A DNA stretch of 64,000 bases from Nonomuraea aurantiaca (GCF_020215705.1 NZ_JAIWNB010000037.1:1-64000), one strand, 5' to 3'; counted from the first letter of the stretch, positions 52,693-61,092 are shown. Notes: generated from the sequence alone by a model not told the origin. Numbers and translations: made by a program.

Positions 52693-52708
52693 TGTGATTC
52701 AGATCACA
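52693..52708. promoter_or_regulatory. CRP-like site upstream of paralogue C
   Basis: TGTGATTCAGATCACA is an exact TGTGA-N6-TCACA palindrome, 261 bases before the TTG of paralogue C. The site upstream of B lies at nearly the same distance (275 bases). Confidence 0.6.
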
Positions 52709-52776
52709 GGAACCAGATTGGCGCGAGTTCCGTCTAATATCGCCAAATCCGCATAAATGATCTTGAAAGAGCACGC

Positions 52777-52812
52777 AAAAGGGGCTCGGCCGAACCCGGC
52801 CGAGCCCCTTTT
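52777..52812 (-). terminator. Terminator after paralogue D
   Basis: AAAAGGGGCTCGGCCG and CGGCCGAGCCCCTTTT form a perfect 16-bp stem around a 4-base loop, 14 bases after the paralogue D stop. With A and T runs on the two sides, it could work in both directions. Confidence 0.85.
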
Positions 52813-52825
52813 GGGTGTTGCGTGG

Positions 52826-53992
52826 TTACTTGTACAGCTCGCCGTTCGGGCCGACGATCTTGCCGGACCACGTGTTCTTGGCCGAGTTGTACACAGCGGC
52901 CGTCTCACCGTCGAAGTACGGCGAGGTGATGTAGTCGATCCGGTCGTTGCCGTCCTGGTCGGCGAAGGTGCTGGTCACGCCGTTGACGTAGCCCAGACGC
53001 TTGCCGTTGCTGTAGTTGGCCAGCCAGGGGCCGCCGTCGAAGCCGGGCGTCACGGCGCACTTGAGGCCGATGTGCTCCTCGATCTTCAGCCACGGGGCGC
53101 CCACGGCCTTGGCGGTGGTCTTGTTGTAGCACCACTTCGGCGTCACGCCGCTGTAGGGCTTGTTGCCGTCAGGGTGCGGGCCGGCCGGGTAGCCGAACGC
53201 GCGGACCTGCTTGCCGGTGGGCTGGTTCCAGGACACGCCCTGGCCGCCGACGACGTCGCCGAGTCGGCCGGCGTCCTTGGACAGCAGAATGTAGTAGCGC
53301 CCGCCCCAGTTCCGCTTGGGGCCGACGAAGTCGTCGTACTCCTTCTTGGTCACCTGCTTGACGCCGTTGAAGGAGATGCCGTTGTAGACGGTCACGAACG
53401 CGTAGTCGCGGTCGTAGTCCTCGTACACGTCGAAGTCGGAGTGGGTGAAGGCCTGCTTGCCCACGTAGATCCCGAACGGAGCCTTGCCCTCGTAGTAGCC
53501 GGGCACGAAGACCCAGTTGTCGAGCGTGGCCTTGTTGCTGTCGGTGTCGTAGACGCAGTGGCCGGCCGTGGCGACCAGGTTGCGGTAGTTCGACTGGATG
53601 GACGTGGCCGAGCAGTAGCGGAACTTGCCCTTGCCGTCGACGAAGAAGACCTTGCCGAGCGTCTTGGGCATGTTCACGTTCTGGGCCTTGCCGGGGGCCT
53701 TCTTCTCCTCCCCGATGGGAGTGGCGCTGCCCGGGTTGCCGTCAGGGCTGTAGCCGCCCTTCGAGACGACCTTCCTGACTTCCTTGGCGTCCCAGGGGTA
53801 CGCGGTGGCGGAGCGGAGGGCGGCGAAGTTCGACGCGGCCCAGAAGGACGCGACCGAGGAGGCCTGTTGCGTGTTGCGGGCCATGGGGTCGGTGGCGATG
53901 TCGCCTTGTGCCTGAGCGGTGCCTGCCAGGCCGGCGGCCAGGAGGCCGGTCGCCAGGACGGCGCTACCGGCCGGGAAAAGGATGCGCTTCAA
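52826..53992 (-). CDS. Secreted trypsin-fold paralogue D; Ser replaced by Asp, insert shortened
   Basis: 388 residues from the TTG at 53992, with GGAG seven bases upstream. Signal MKRILFPAGSAVLATGLLAA and pro-region (ASSVASFWAASNFAALRSA) are followed by ATAGHCVYDTDSN (His), DRDYAFVTV (Asp) and TPGFDGGPWL (Asp for Ser). The insert is reduced to one module, VTKKEYDDFVG, where A, B and C have four. It thus looks intermediate between the short, Ser-containing E/F type and the long A-C type, or is a contracted long form. Confidence 0.88.
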   Translation of the reverse strand: MKRILFPAGSAVLATGLLAAGLAGTAQAQGDIATDPMARNTQQASSVASFWAASNFAALRSATAYPWDAKEVRKVVSKGGYSPDGNPGSATPIGEEKKAPGKAQNVNMPKTLGKVFFVDGKGKFRYCSATSIQSNYRNLVATAGHCVYDTDSNKATLDNWVFVPGYYEGKAPFGIYVGKQAFTHSDFDVYEDYDRDYAFVTVYNGISFNGVKQVTKKEYDDFVGPKRNWGGRYYILLSKDAGRLGDVVGGQGVSWNQPTGKQVRAFGYPAGPHPDGNKPYSGVTPKWCYNKTTAKAVGAPWLKIEEHIGLKCAVTPGFDGGPWLANYSNGKRLGYVNGVTSTFADQDGNDRIDYITSPYFDGETAAVYNSAKNTWSGKIVGPNGELYK

Positions 53993-54181
53993 GGTAAAAC
54001 TCCAGACGCGGGGCGCCTCGTGCACCCCAGAATGCAGCAAACGGACAGGCGGGAACCTATCGGTCTGACTCTGGTCGTGTGAATTACCCGTTACCGCAGT
54101 AAAGCGCGACGATCATGGCCGTGACCATCTCGAGATGTGAAACCGGCTGATCACTCGGGGTGGCGATACGCTGGGTGTAAC

Positions 54182-55258
54182 TTACGTCACATTTTGCGGC
54201 GTTGCGAGCCCTGCGGCGCGTCGGTAGACCTCGCCGGTCGTGGCGTTGAAGGTCGGCGAGGACACCGCGTCGTAACCGCCCTTGGCGTCTCTGTTCCAGG
54301 TCAGGCTGTTGATTCCGGTGAGGAGTCCGACCTTCTGCGCGGGCTGGTAGTTGAGCAACCAGGGGCCGCCGCTGGCGCCGGCGCTGAAGTCGCACGGCTG
54401 AAGTTGCACGCCGTACTGAAGGTCGAGGCTGGGGGAGACCGTGCGTCTCGTGCTCCCCGAGCAGACCTTCAGTGTCTTGCCGTCGAACGGGTGGCTGCCG
54501 TCGGGCTGCGGGCCCGCCGGGTAGCCGAAGGCGGTGATCGTGAGGGCCAGGCCCTTGCCGAGCGTCAGGCCCTGCCCACCGACGTTGTCCTGCAGCCGGC
54601 CCACGTCCTGCATGGTGAGCTGGCCGCTCTTCTCGACCCACTTGAAGCCGCGGTGCACGGTCACGAACGCGTAGTCGAAGTCGTAGTCGCCCTTGCCCGG
54701 CCAGTCCTCGTGCATGCTGATCGCGGCGCCCACGTAGATGCCGTCGGGCGTTGCCCCACCGGGACCCGGATTGGGGACGAAGATCCAGTAATCGGCGGGC
54801 TTGGCCTGGCGCGAGTCGTACGCGCAGTGTCCGGCGGTCGCTACCACGCTGCGGTTCTTGGCCGCGATCGAGCTGGCCGAGCACCAGTATTCCTTGTCGC
54901 CGAAGCGGAAGAAGACCTTGCCCATGGTCTTGGCGGCCGCGCTGCCCTTCGGGAGGGCGGGTCCGACGTTCGACAGGACCTGCGAGCGCTTCGCCTGGAC
55001 GATCTGGCCCGCCCCGCCGGCGGTCGTGGCGGTGGGCGAGGATTGCGAAGCCGGCGTGGCGGGGCTGTACTGGTCGGCCTTCCTGAGCTGGTCGGGCTTC
55101 CAGTACTCGGCGACCTTCTTCATGTCCGCCGCCGACTTCGCCAGCGTGACCGAGTAGACCCGGCTGTTCGGCGCGGCCGAGGCGGTCCCCGCGAGGGCAG
55201 GCAGCATCAGCAGCGCGCTGAGCGCAGCCGCTACCAGGTGCCATGCCCGGGGGATCAT
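54182..55258 (-). CDS. Secreted trypsin-like serine protease, paralogue E
   Basis: 358 residues with signal LVAAALSALLMLPALAGTASA and a pro-region (SAADMKKVAEYWKPDQLRKA). The full triad is present: ATAGHCAYD (His), YDFDYAFVTV (Asp) and SAGASGGPWLL (Ser). It lacks the repeat insert of A-C. It resembles actinobacterial secreted V8/trypsin-like endopeptidases. The ATG at 55258 has AAGGCAAGG upstream. No clear terminator follows it, so transcripts could run into D. Confidence 0.9.
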   Translation of the reverse strand: MIPRAWHLVAAALSALLMLPALAGTASAAPNSRVYSVTLAKSAADMKKVAEYWKPDQLRKADQYSPATPASQSSPTATTAGGAGQIVQAKRSQVLSNVGPALPKGSAAAKTMGKVFFRFGDKEYWCSASSIAAKNRSVVATAGHCAYDSRQAKPADYWIFVPNPGPGGATPDGIYVGAAISMHEDWPGKGDYDFDYAFVTVHRGFKWVEKSGQLTMQDVGRLQDNVGGQGLTLGKGLALTITAFGYPAGPQPDGSHPFDGKTLKVCSGSTRRTVSPSLDLQYGVQLQPCDFSAGASGGPWLLNYQPAQKVGLLTGINSLTWNRDAKGGYDAVSSPTFNATTGEVYRRAAGLATPQNVT

Positions 55259-55571
55259 GGAAATGCCTTGCCTTTGGGGGTTAGTACTTCTGGGGGTGTA
55301 ACGATGGATTTTTCCAGATCACTCACTGTATTGCAGCTCGGATGGAGATTCGTTATCTGATCAAGCGTGACTTGTGTCCCATAAGGGGTGCGTCAAGGGT
55401 TCCATCCGGATAGCGTCTCCGATCCATGTAGGGGATCGTTTCAGCACGTCAGAGGCATAGTACATGAGCGGACTTCGTTGTCCATCCGCTTTTCCTGGGT
55501 GTTTCTGATCACGCGTGAGAAGGGCCCCGGCCGGGAGAGACCGGGGCCCAGGGATGGGTGCTGCCTCGTAG
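55259..55571. other. Intergenic region between paralogues F and E
   Basis: These 313 bases hold the paralogue F terminator (55522-55549) and probably the promoter of paralogue E. No CRP-like palindrome and no gene are seen. Confidence 0.5.
55522..55549 (-). terminator. Terminator after paralogue F
   Basis: GGGCCCCGG (55522-55530) pairs with CCGGGGCCC (55541-55549) around a 10-base loop, about 22 bases beyond the paralogue F stop. Confidence 0.7.
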
Positions 55572-56693
55572 TTACGGCATGTTGCCGGTCCACCGGTTGG
55601 CGGCGGCCTTGTACACCTTGTAGGTGTCGGTGTTGAAGTACGGCGACGAGATGTGGTCGTAGCGGTCGTTGCCGTCCGTGTCCCACGCGACGCTGTTGAC
55701 ACCGATCAGGTAGCCGGTGCGGGTGGAGCTCTTGTAGCTGTACAGGAGCGGCCCGCCGCTGGCGCCGGCGGTAAAGGCGCACTTGAGGCCGATGTGCTCC
55801 TGGAGGTTGTACTTCGGCGCGGCGGGCATCGGGGCCGTCTTGCCGTAGCACCACTTCATCGTGCGGCCGGTGAACGGCTTGTCGCCGTCGGGGTGCTCGC
55901 CCGCCGGGTAGCCGAAGGAGAAGACGTTCGCCTTGGTGCTGCGGTTCCAGGTGAAGCCCTGGCCGCCGACGTTGTCACCGAGGCGGCCGACGTTCTTCCG
56001 CGTCCACTGCCACTTGTCGTTGACCTTCTCCCACTTGACCTTGATGCCGTTGTAGACGTTGACGAACGCGTAGTCGTAGTCGTAGTCCTCCTTCACCACG
56101 AAGTCGTCATGCGCGTTGAAGGTCTTGGCGGCGTAGATGCCGTAGGGGGCCTTGCCCTCCCAGGCGTTGTTGCCGTCCCAGTACGACGGGATGAAGATCC
56201 AGTTGTCGTAGAAGGTGTCCTTCTTGGTGTCGTAGACACAGTGGGCCGACGTTGCCACTAGGTTGCGGTACCTGCCCTGCACGGAAGTGGCCGAGCAGTA
56301 CCGCCAGCTCGCCGGGTTCGCCGGGTTCGACCCCGGCAGCGTGAAGAACACGCGTCCGACCGTGTTGGGCAGGTTGACCTGCTTGCTCTTGACCGTCCTG
56401 GTCTTCTCCTCGCCGATCGGGGGGACGGATCCGGGCGGGCCGTCGGGGGTGGAGTTGACGCCCTTGACGCCGTTGGAACGCGCGTCGAGGTTCGTGTCGT
56501 AGTCGGCCGCCCGCTTGATGCGGTCGGGCGTCCAGAACTGGACCGCCTGCTCCGCGGGAGTGGCCGCGTTCTTGGACACGACGTCGGAGGGTGGGGTCGC
56601 GTTGGCGGCGGTGCTGCCGACCGTCCCCGCGGCCAGTCCGATGGCCGTCAGACCGGCGAGCGGGATCGCGATGCGCCTTGCTCGGGAATACAT
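55572..56693 (-). CDS. Secreted trypsin-like serine protease, paralogue F
   Basis: 373 residues, starting at an ATG with AGGAG four bases upstream. Signal: IAIPLAGLTAIGLAAGTVGS..NA; the pro-region has AEQAVQFWTPDRIKRAADYD. The triad is complete: ATSAHCVYDTKKD (His), YDYDYAFVNV (Asp) and TAGASGGPLLYS (Ser). It lacks the insert. It is the first gene of the series in the direction of transcription. It differs from E by ATSAHC rather than ATAGHC and a longer His-Asp segment. Confidence 0.9.
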   Translation of the reverse strand: MYSRARRIAIPLAGLTAIGLAAGTVGSTAANATPPSDVVSKNAATPAEQAVQFWTPDRIKRAADYDTNLDARSNGVKGVNSTPDGPPGSVPPIGEEKTRTVKSKQVNLPNTVGRVFFTLPGSNPANPASWRYCSATSVQGRYRNLVATSAHCVYDTKKDTFYDNWIFIPSYWDGNNAWEGKAPYGIYAAKTFNAHDDFVVKEDYDYDYAFVNVYNGIKVKWEKVNDKWQWTRKNVGRLGDNVGGQGFTWNRSTKANVFSFGYPAGEHPDGDKPFTGRTMKWCYGKTAPMPAAPKYNLQEHIGLKCAFTAGASGGPLLYSYKSSTRTGYLIGVNSVAWDTDGNDRYDHISSPYFNTDTYKVYKAAANRWTGNMP

Positions 56694-56968
56694 GAAGCTC
56701 CTCTCAGTTCTCGGCGGCCCAGAGCGGGGTACTGCGCCCCGGTGGGCCAGGAAAACGCTGGGAACGTTAATGAATGGCGCAACCCGACAGCCAGGAAACG
56801 ATGCGAAAAAGTCTTGCCCGGTTCCATTCCGTTATGGAAATAACCAGATCGCATGTATTCATAGAAAGCATTCCCGCAGGTGGGAGGCGGTGGTAATTTC
56901 CTCTGGCACCACCGGTAACAGTGATTATCAAACGCCACTACTTATCAACCGAATGTTATTCTGGTTAG

Positions 56969-58417
56969 ATGGGTGACATGGATCCACGCACCCCCTGTCT
57001 CATAGGTACGGCCCAGCGCACCGTCCGCGACCAGCCGGGCCCGGAGCCACTCGACCTGTGGGAGGACGTCGCGCGCGAGGCGGCTCGCGAGGCGCGGCTG
57101 CCGGTCGGGCGACTCGACTCGATCCAGCTCGTCTACACCGACTCGTGGCAGTACGACTCCCCGGTCGGCCGGCTCGCCGACCGCCTCGGCGCCGCCCCCC
57201 GGCACCGGGCCTACTCCATGGTCAGCGGTACGGCCCCGCAACTCCTCATCGGCGAGGCCGCGGGCAGGATCGCGGCGGGGGAGCTCGACTCGGCGCTGAT
57301 CGCCGGCGCCGAGGCGCTGGCCACGCGCCGGGCCTACCGGCAGGCGGGCGAGCACGTGCCATGGAGCCATCCGGCCGATCCCAAGCCGCCCTACGGCTGG
57401 GAACGCCCGCCGCATCCGGCGGAGCTGGCCCACGAGCTGTTCCTGCCGGTCCACACCTACCCGATCATGGAGACGGCCCGCCGCGCGTCCCTCGGTATGT
57501 CGATAAATGAGGAAATGGTGGACCGGGGGCGGATGATGGCGCCGATGACCGAGGTCGCCGCCGCGAACCCGCACGCCTGGCGGCGTACCGCCCGAACCCC
57601 GGAGGAACTGGTCACCGGCAACCGGTTCATCGGCTGGCCGTACACGCGCAACACCGTGGCCGTGGGGGAGGTCGACCAGGCGGCCGCCGTCGTCCTGGTC
57701 GCCGCCGGACTCGCCGACCGGCTCGGCGTACCGCACGATCAGCGCGTCTACCTGCGCGGATGGGCTTATGGCGAGGACACGTGGGAGGTGGCGGCGCGGC
57801 CCGCGCTCGGCGCCTCGCAGGCCATCGGGCGCACCGCCGAGGCCGCGTTCGCGCGGGCCGGGCTGGGCCTCGACGACATCCACGCGCTCGACCTCTACAG
57901 CTGCTTCGCGATCGCGCTGCGGCAGGCGTGCGACGCGATCAAGCTGGACCCGCTCGACCGGCGCGGCCTGACGGTCACCGGCGGCCTGCCGTACGCGGGC
58001 GGCCCCTCCAGCGACTACGTCCTGCACTCGACGGCCACCATGGCTGGGCTGCTGCGCGCCCAGCAGGGCCACGGGCTGGTGACGGGGGTCGGCATGCACC
58101 TGACCAAGCACACGTACGCGATCTGGTCCACGGACCCGGGCGGCACCCTGGGCGATGCCGCGCCTGTCTTCACCGCCGATCCGGTGAAGATCGTCGCCCT
58201 GTACGACGGCCCCGCCACGGTGGCCGGCTACACAGTGACGTATGGGCGCGACGGGGCGCCGGAGAAGGGCATCCTCGTCGTGGACCTGCCGGACGGGGGA
58301 CGCGCTCACGCCCATGTGCTGGAGGCGGAGCTGCTGGCGGAGGCCATGTCCAGGGAGCTGGTCGGCCGGCGGGTGCGGTTGGCGGCCGACGGGAAGGTCA
58401 ATGTGGCGCGCTGGTGA
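56969..58417 (+). CDS. Thiolase-like protein lacking thiolase catalytic residues
   Basis: 482 residues of the thiolase superfamily (SCP2/TLP1-like), with a C-terminal extension (about 390-482). The usual active-site Cys region reads AYSMVSGTAPQ, the G-H-P box reads LPYAGGPSSDYVLHS and the C-terminal Cys box reads TGVGMHLTKHTY. All three catalytic positions appear changed. Mycobacterial type-1 thiolase-like proteins share this loss and an extra C-terminal domain. It probably binds an acyl-CoA or partner without thiolase chemistry. Annotation as acetyl-CoA acetyltransferase would mislead. Confidence 0.75.
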   Translation: MGDMDPRTPCLIGTAQRTVRDQPGPEPLDLWEDVAREAAREARLPVGRLDSIQLVYTDSWQYDSPVGRLADRLGAAPRHRAYSMVSGTAPQLLIGEAAGRIAAGELDSALIAGAEALATRRAYRQAGEHVPWSHPADPKPPYGWERPPHPAELAHELFLPVHTYPIMETARRASLGMSINEEMVDRGRMMAPMTEVAAANPHAWRRTARTPEELVTGNRFIGWPYTRNTVAVGEVDQAAAVVLVAAGLADRLGVPHDQRVYLRGWAYGEDTWEVAARPALGASQAIGRTAEAAFARAGLGLDDIHALDLYSCFAIALRQACDAIKLDPLDRRGLTVTGGLPYAGGPSSDYVLHSTATMAGLLRAQQGHGLVTGVGMHLTKHTYAIWSTDPGGTLGDAAPVFTADPVKIVALYDGPATVAGYTVTYGRDGAPEKGILVVDLPDGGRAHAHVLEAELLAEAMSRELVGRRVRLAADGKVNVARW

Positions 58418-58465
58418 GATTAAAAGCTGTGCGCGAATTGTGATCGCGTGACTACTATCTGCTGT

Positions 58466-58481
58466 TGACATTTTTATGTCA
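58466..58481. promoter_or_regulatory. Palindrome upstream of vapB-like gene
   Basis: TGACAT (58466-58471) and ATGTCA (58476-58481) are perfect arms around TTTT, 18 bases before the antitoxin start. Toxin-antitoxin operons are usually repressed by the antitoxin at such a palindrome. Confidence 0.55.
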
Positions 58482-58499
58482 GCGGCGGACGCTGGTGTC

Positions 58500-58787
58500 A
58501 TGCGGAGGACAACGGTGCGGATCGACGACGCACTCCTCAACGAGGCCAAGGCGTACGCGGCACGAAACGGACGCAGTCTCACCTCAGTGATGGAGGACGC
58601 TTTGCGACAACTGCTCAACCGCTCCACGGAAACGGTCGACCGGCCTCGAGTGGAGCTCCCGGTGTCCGGCGCCGTGGCCGGGCCCAAGCTCACCTGGGCT
58701 GAGATCAAGGAGCTGATGGAAGCCGACTTCGTGGAGCATCAGCTGGCGAAGATGGCGCAGTGCGGTGGCCGCGATGCGGATGCCTGA
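58500..58787 (+). CDS. VapB-type ribbon-helix-helix antitoxin
   Basis: About 95 residues from the ATG at 58500. N-terminal RHH motif RRTTVRIDDALLNEAKAYAARNGRSLTSVMEDALRQLL is typical of VapB. The C-terminal part (VAGPKLTWAEIKELMEADF) likely wraps the toxin. A GTG at 58515 has a better ribosome site but would cut the DNA-binding beta strand. The gene overlaps the toxin gene by about 14 bases. Confidence 0.85.
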   Translation: MRRTTVRIDDALLNEAKAYAARNGRSLTSVMEDALRQLLNRSTETVDRPRVELPVSGAVAGPKLTWAEIKELMEADFVEHQLAKMAQCGGRDADA

Positions 58788-59199
58788 CGTCAACATCCTG
58801 GTCAACGCGCAGCGCCGCGACTCCGAGCACCATAGCGAGTGCCTGACCCTCGTCGAGGAGCTCGTCAATGGCGACGAGGCCTATGCGGTCAGCGACTTCG
58901 TGATCAACGGTTTCATGCGGGTCGTGACCAATCACCGCATTCCGCAGAGCACCTCGTTCGAGACGGCCTTCAAGTTCGCGGAGAGCGTCCGCAACCAGCC
59001 GCATGCCGTCCTGGTGAACGCCGGATCGAGACACTGGGAGATCTTCGCCAAGATCTGCCGTTCGTCGGGCGCCACCGGCAAACTCCTGCCCGACGCCTAT
59101 CTCGCCGCACTGGCCATCGAGCACGGTTGTGAATTCGTGACCTGCGACGCTGATTTCGCCAAGTTCCAGGGCTTGCGCTGGCGGCCCCCGCTCAACTGA
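58774..59199 (+). CDS. VapC-type PIN-domain toxin
   Basis: About 141 residues. PIN-domain acidic residues: PDVNILVNAQRR (first Asp), the Glu in LVEELVNGDE, LLPDAYLAALAIEHGC and TCDADFAKF near the end. VapC toxins are Mg-dependent endoribonucleases cutting tRNA or rRNA. The start is one of two ATGs at 58774 and 58780. It pairs with the preceding VapB-like antitoxin. Confidence 0.88.
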   Translation: MRMPDVNILVNAQRRDSEHHSECLTLVEELVNGDEAYAVSDFVINGFMRVVTNHRIPQSTSFETAFKFAESVRNQPHAVLVNAGSRHWEIFAKICRSSGATGKLLPDAYLAALAIEHGCEFVTCDADFAKFQGLRWRPPLN

Positions 59200-59232
59200 A
59201 CTGAGGAGTGAAACAGCTCTCCTCGGCAGGGG

Positions 59233-60126
59233 ATGTCCGTGGCCGATCAGTTCGACGTCATCGAGGCGGGCGCCCGTGGCCGGCGCCGGTGGATCGGGCT
59301 CGGCGTGGTGGCGGTGCTGCTGGCGGTTCCCATCGTCAGCCTGCTGGCCAGCCGTGACCCCGAGCCGGATCGCGCGCCGCCGACGTCGGCCCCCGCGCCC
59401 ATGCCCATCCGGTCGTTGACCAGGATCGAGGGCGCGCCCAACGTCGTGAGTGCACCCGCCAAGGCCAAGGGGGGCAACGAGGTCATCCCGGTGGTGTTCC
59501 CCGACGGGACGCGGGCGGAGGTTCGCTACCCCGCCGGGCTGGGGCTCAATGAGCTGGGCGCGCGGCCGTTCCAGGGGGCCTGGATCGCCGGGCACTACCG
59601 CGGGTTCTATGCCCCCTACGGCGGTGAGATGGAGATCTCCAGGGGTGCTCAGCCGATCAGGAACCTCACGCCCAACGTCACGCTCTGGCCGGGCCAGCCG
59701 GGTGTCGGCTCGGCCGGGCAGGTGCTGATGTTCGCGTTCGGCAAGTGGCGGCTGGCGATGTACGACCGGCGGGAGGGGCTGACCTTTGAAGATCGGCTGG
59801 CGGCGGCCAAGGGCCTACGCGGGAAGGTCGGCAAGGACGGCTATCTCGTCCTGAGTGGCGGTGGCTCGATCCGCCTGGCGGAGCCGGGCGAGACCGTCCA
59901 GGGCGAGCCGGTTGGGCCGCAGCTCTGGTTCGGCGGCGGGACCGGCGACATGGTCGTGCTCATCCCCACGCCCAACTGCCGGAAATATGCCAGGACGCCG
60001 TCGGTGCTCAACGGCCGCAACCGGCCCGCCCGTACCGTATGCAGGGGCGATGTGCAGATCGCCGCCTCCGGCTCGCGCGCTTTCGTCCAGCACGCCATCG
60101 ACGGGATCCGGATCACGCTGAAGTAG
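59233..60126 (+). CDS. Membrane-anchored protein of unknown function
   Basis: 297 residues. A cytoplasmic start (DQFDVIEAGARGRRR) and one transmembrane helix (WIGLGVVAVLLAVPIVSLLA, about 20-40) lead to an extracellular domain with PVVFPDGTRAEVRYPAGLGLNELGARPFQGAW. No family is recognised. A GTG at 59239 with AGGGG six bases upstream may be the true start. It is upstream of and in line with the zinc-type dehydrogenase gene, with 9 bases between. Confidence 0.7.
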   Translation: MSVADQFDVIEAGARGRRRWIGLGVVAVLLAVPIVSLLASRDPEPDRAPPTSAPAPMPIRSLTRIEGAPNVVSAPAKAKGGNEVIPVVFPDGTRAEVRYPAGLGLNELGARPFQGAWIAGHYRGFYAPYGGEMEISRGAQPIRNLTPNVTLWPGQPGVGSAGQVLMFAFGKWRLAMYDRREGLTFEDRLAAAKGLRGKVGKDGYLVLSGGGSIRLAEPGETVQGEPVGPQLWFGGGTGDMVVLIPTPNCRKYARTPSVLNGRNRPARTVCRGDVQIAASGSRAFVQHAIDGIRITLK

Positions 60127-60135
60127 GGTGCGGCC

Positions 60136-61092
60136 ATGTTCGCCGTAACCGCCTCACAGACCGATCCCGACAATCCTCTCGCCGGGCTGACGCTCGGCGA
60201 GCATCCGGAGCCGCAGGTCCCGGACGGCTGGACGACCGTCACCGTACGGGCGACCGCCCTCAACCACCATGACCTGTGGACGCTCAAAGGCGTGGGCATC
60301 AAGCAGGACCGGCTGCCGATCGTGCTCGGCTGCGACGCGGCCGGAGTGGACGCCGACGGCAACGAGGTCATCGTGCACTCGGTGATCGGCTCCGGGGCCG
60401 ACGAGACGCTCGACCCCAAGCGTTCGCTGCTGTCGGAGGTCCACGACGGCACGTTCGCCGACATGGTCGCCGTGCCGCGCCGCAACCTGGTGCCCAAGCC
60501 GGCCGCGCTCAGCTTCGAGGAGGCCGCCTGCCTGCCCACGGCCTGGCTGACCGCCTACCGCATGCTGTTCGACAAGGCCGGTCTCGAGCCCGGCTCCACC
60601 GTGCTCGTGCAGGGCGCCGGGGGCGGGGTCGCCACCGCGCTGATCGCGCTCGGCCGGGCGGGCGGTTACCGGGTCTGGGCGACCAGTCGCTCGGCCGCCA
60701 AGCGGGAGCAGGCCGCCAAGCTCGGCGCCGACCGGGTGTTCGAGCCCGGCGCGCGGCTGCCCGAACGGGTGGACGCCGTCATGGAGACCGTCGGTCAGGC
60801 CACCTGGGACCATTCGCTCAAGTCGCTCAAGCCCGGCGGCCGCATCGTGGTCTGCGGCGCCACCAGCGGCGCGGTCCCGCCCGCCGACCTGAACCGGGTG
60901 TTCTTCCTCCAGCTCTCGGTGATCGGCTCCACGATGGGCACGCGTGACCAGCTCCAGCGGCTGGCCGTGTTCCTGGAGCAGACCGGGCTGCGGCCGGTCA
61001 TCGACCGGACGATGCCGCTGACCGACGCCCGCGACGGCTTCGCCGCCCTGGCCGAAGGCGACATCTTCGGAAAAATCGTCTTTACGCGCTGA
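60136..61092 (+). CDS. Zinc-type alcohol dehydrogenase / quinone-oxidoreductase-like protein
   Basis: 318 residues of the MDR superfamily. N-terminal TVRATALNHHDLWTLKG and CDAAGVDADGNEVIVHSVIG; the NAD(P) motif is VLVQGAGGGVATALIALG. The zinc ligands are not all evident. It reduces an unknown aldehyde or quinone. It ends 75 bases before the MpaB-family gene. Confidence 0.87.
   Translation: MFAVTASQTDPDNPLAGLTLGEHPEPQVPDGWTTVTVRATALNHHDLWTLKGVGIKQDRLPIVLGCDAAGVDADGNEVIVHSVIGSGADETLDPKRSLLSEVHDGTFADMVAVPRRNLVPKPAALSFEEAACLPTAWLTAYRMLFDKAGLEPGSTVLVQGAGGGVATALIALGRAGGYRVWATSRSAAKREQAAKLGADRVFEPGARLPERVDAVMETVGQATWDHSLKSLKPGGRIVVCGATSGAVPPADLNRVFFLQLSVIGSTMGTRDQLQRLAVFLEQTGLRPVIDRTMPLTDARDGFAALAEGDIFGKIVFTR

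Larger units (their letters stand above)
52433..52825. other. Intergenic region upstream of paralogue C
   Basis: No gene in these 393 bases. It contains the second copy of the 24-base block (52473-52496), the second exact CRP-like palindrome (52693-52708) and the paralogue D terminator (52777-52812). A TTGTTACCAG segment near 52573 recalls GGTAACAG found upstream of A and F. Confidence 0.6.

Noticed and set aside
56694..56968. CRP-like site upstream of paralogue F
   Set aside because: The region has AT-rich stretches and GGTAACAGTGATTATC, but no TGTGA-N6-TCACA match, unlike B and C.
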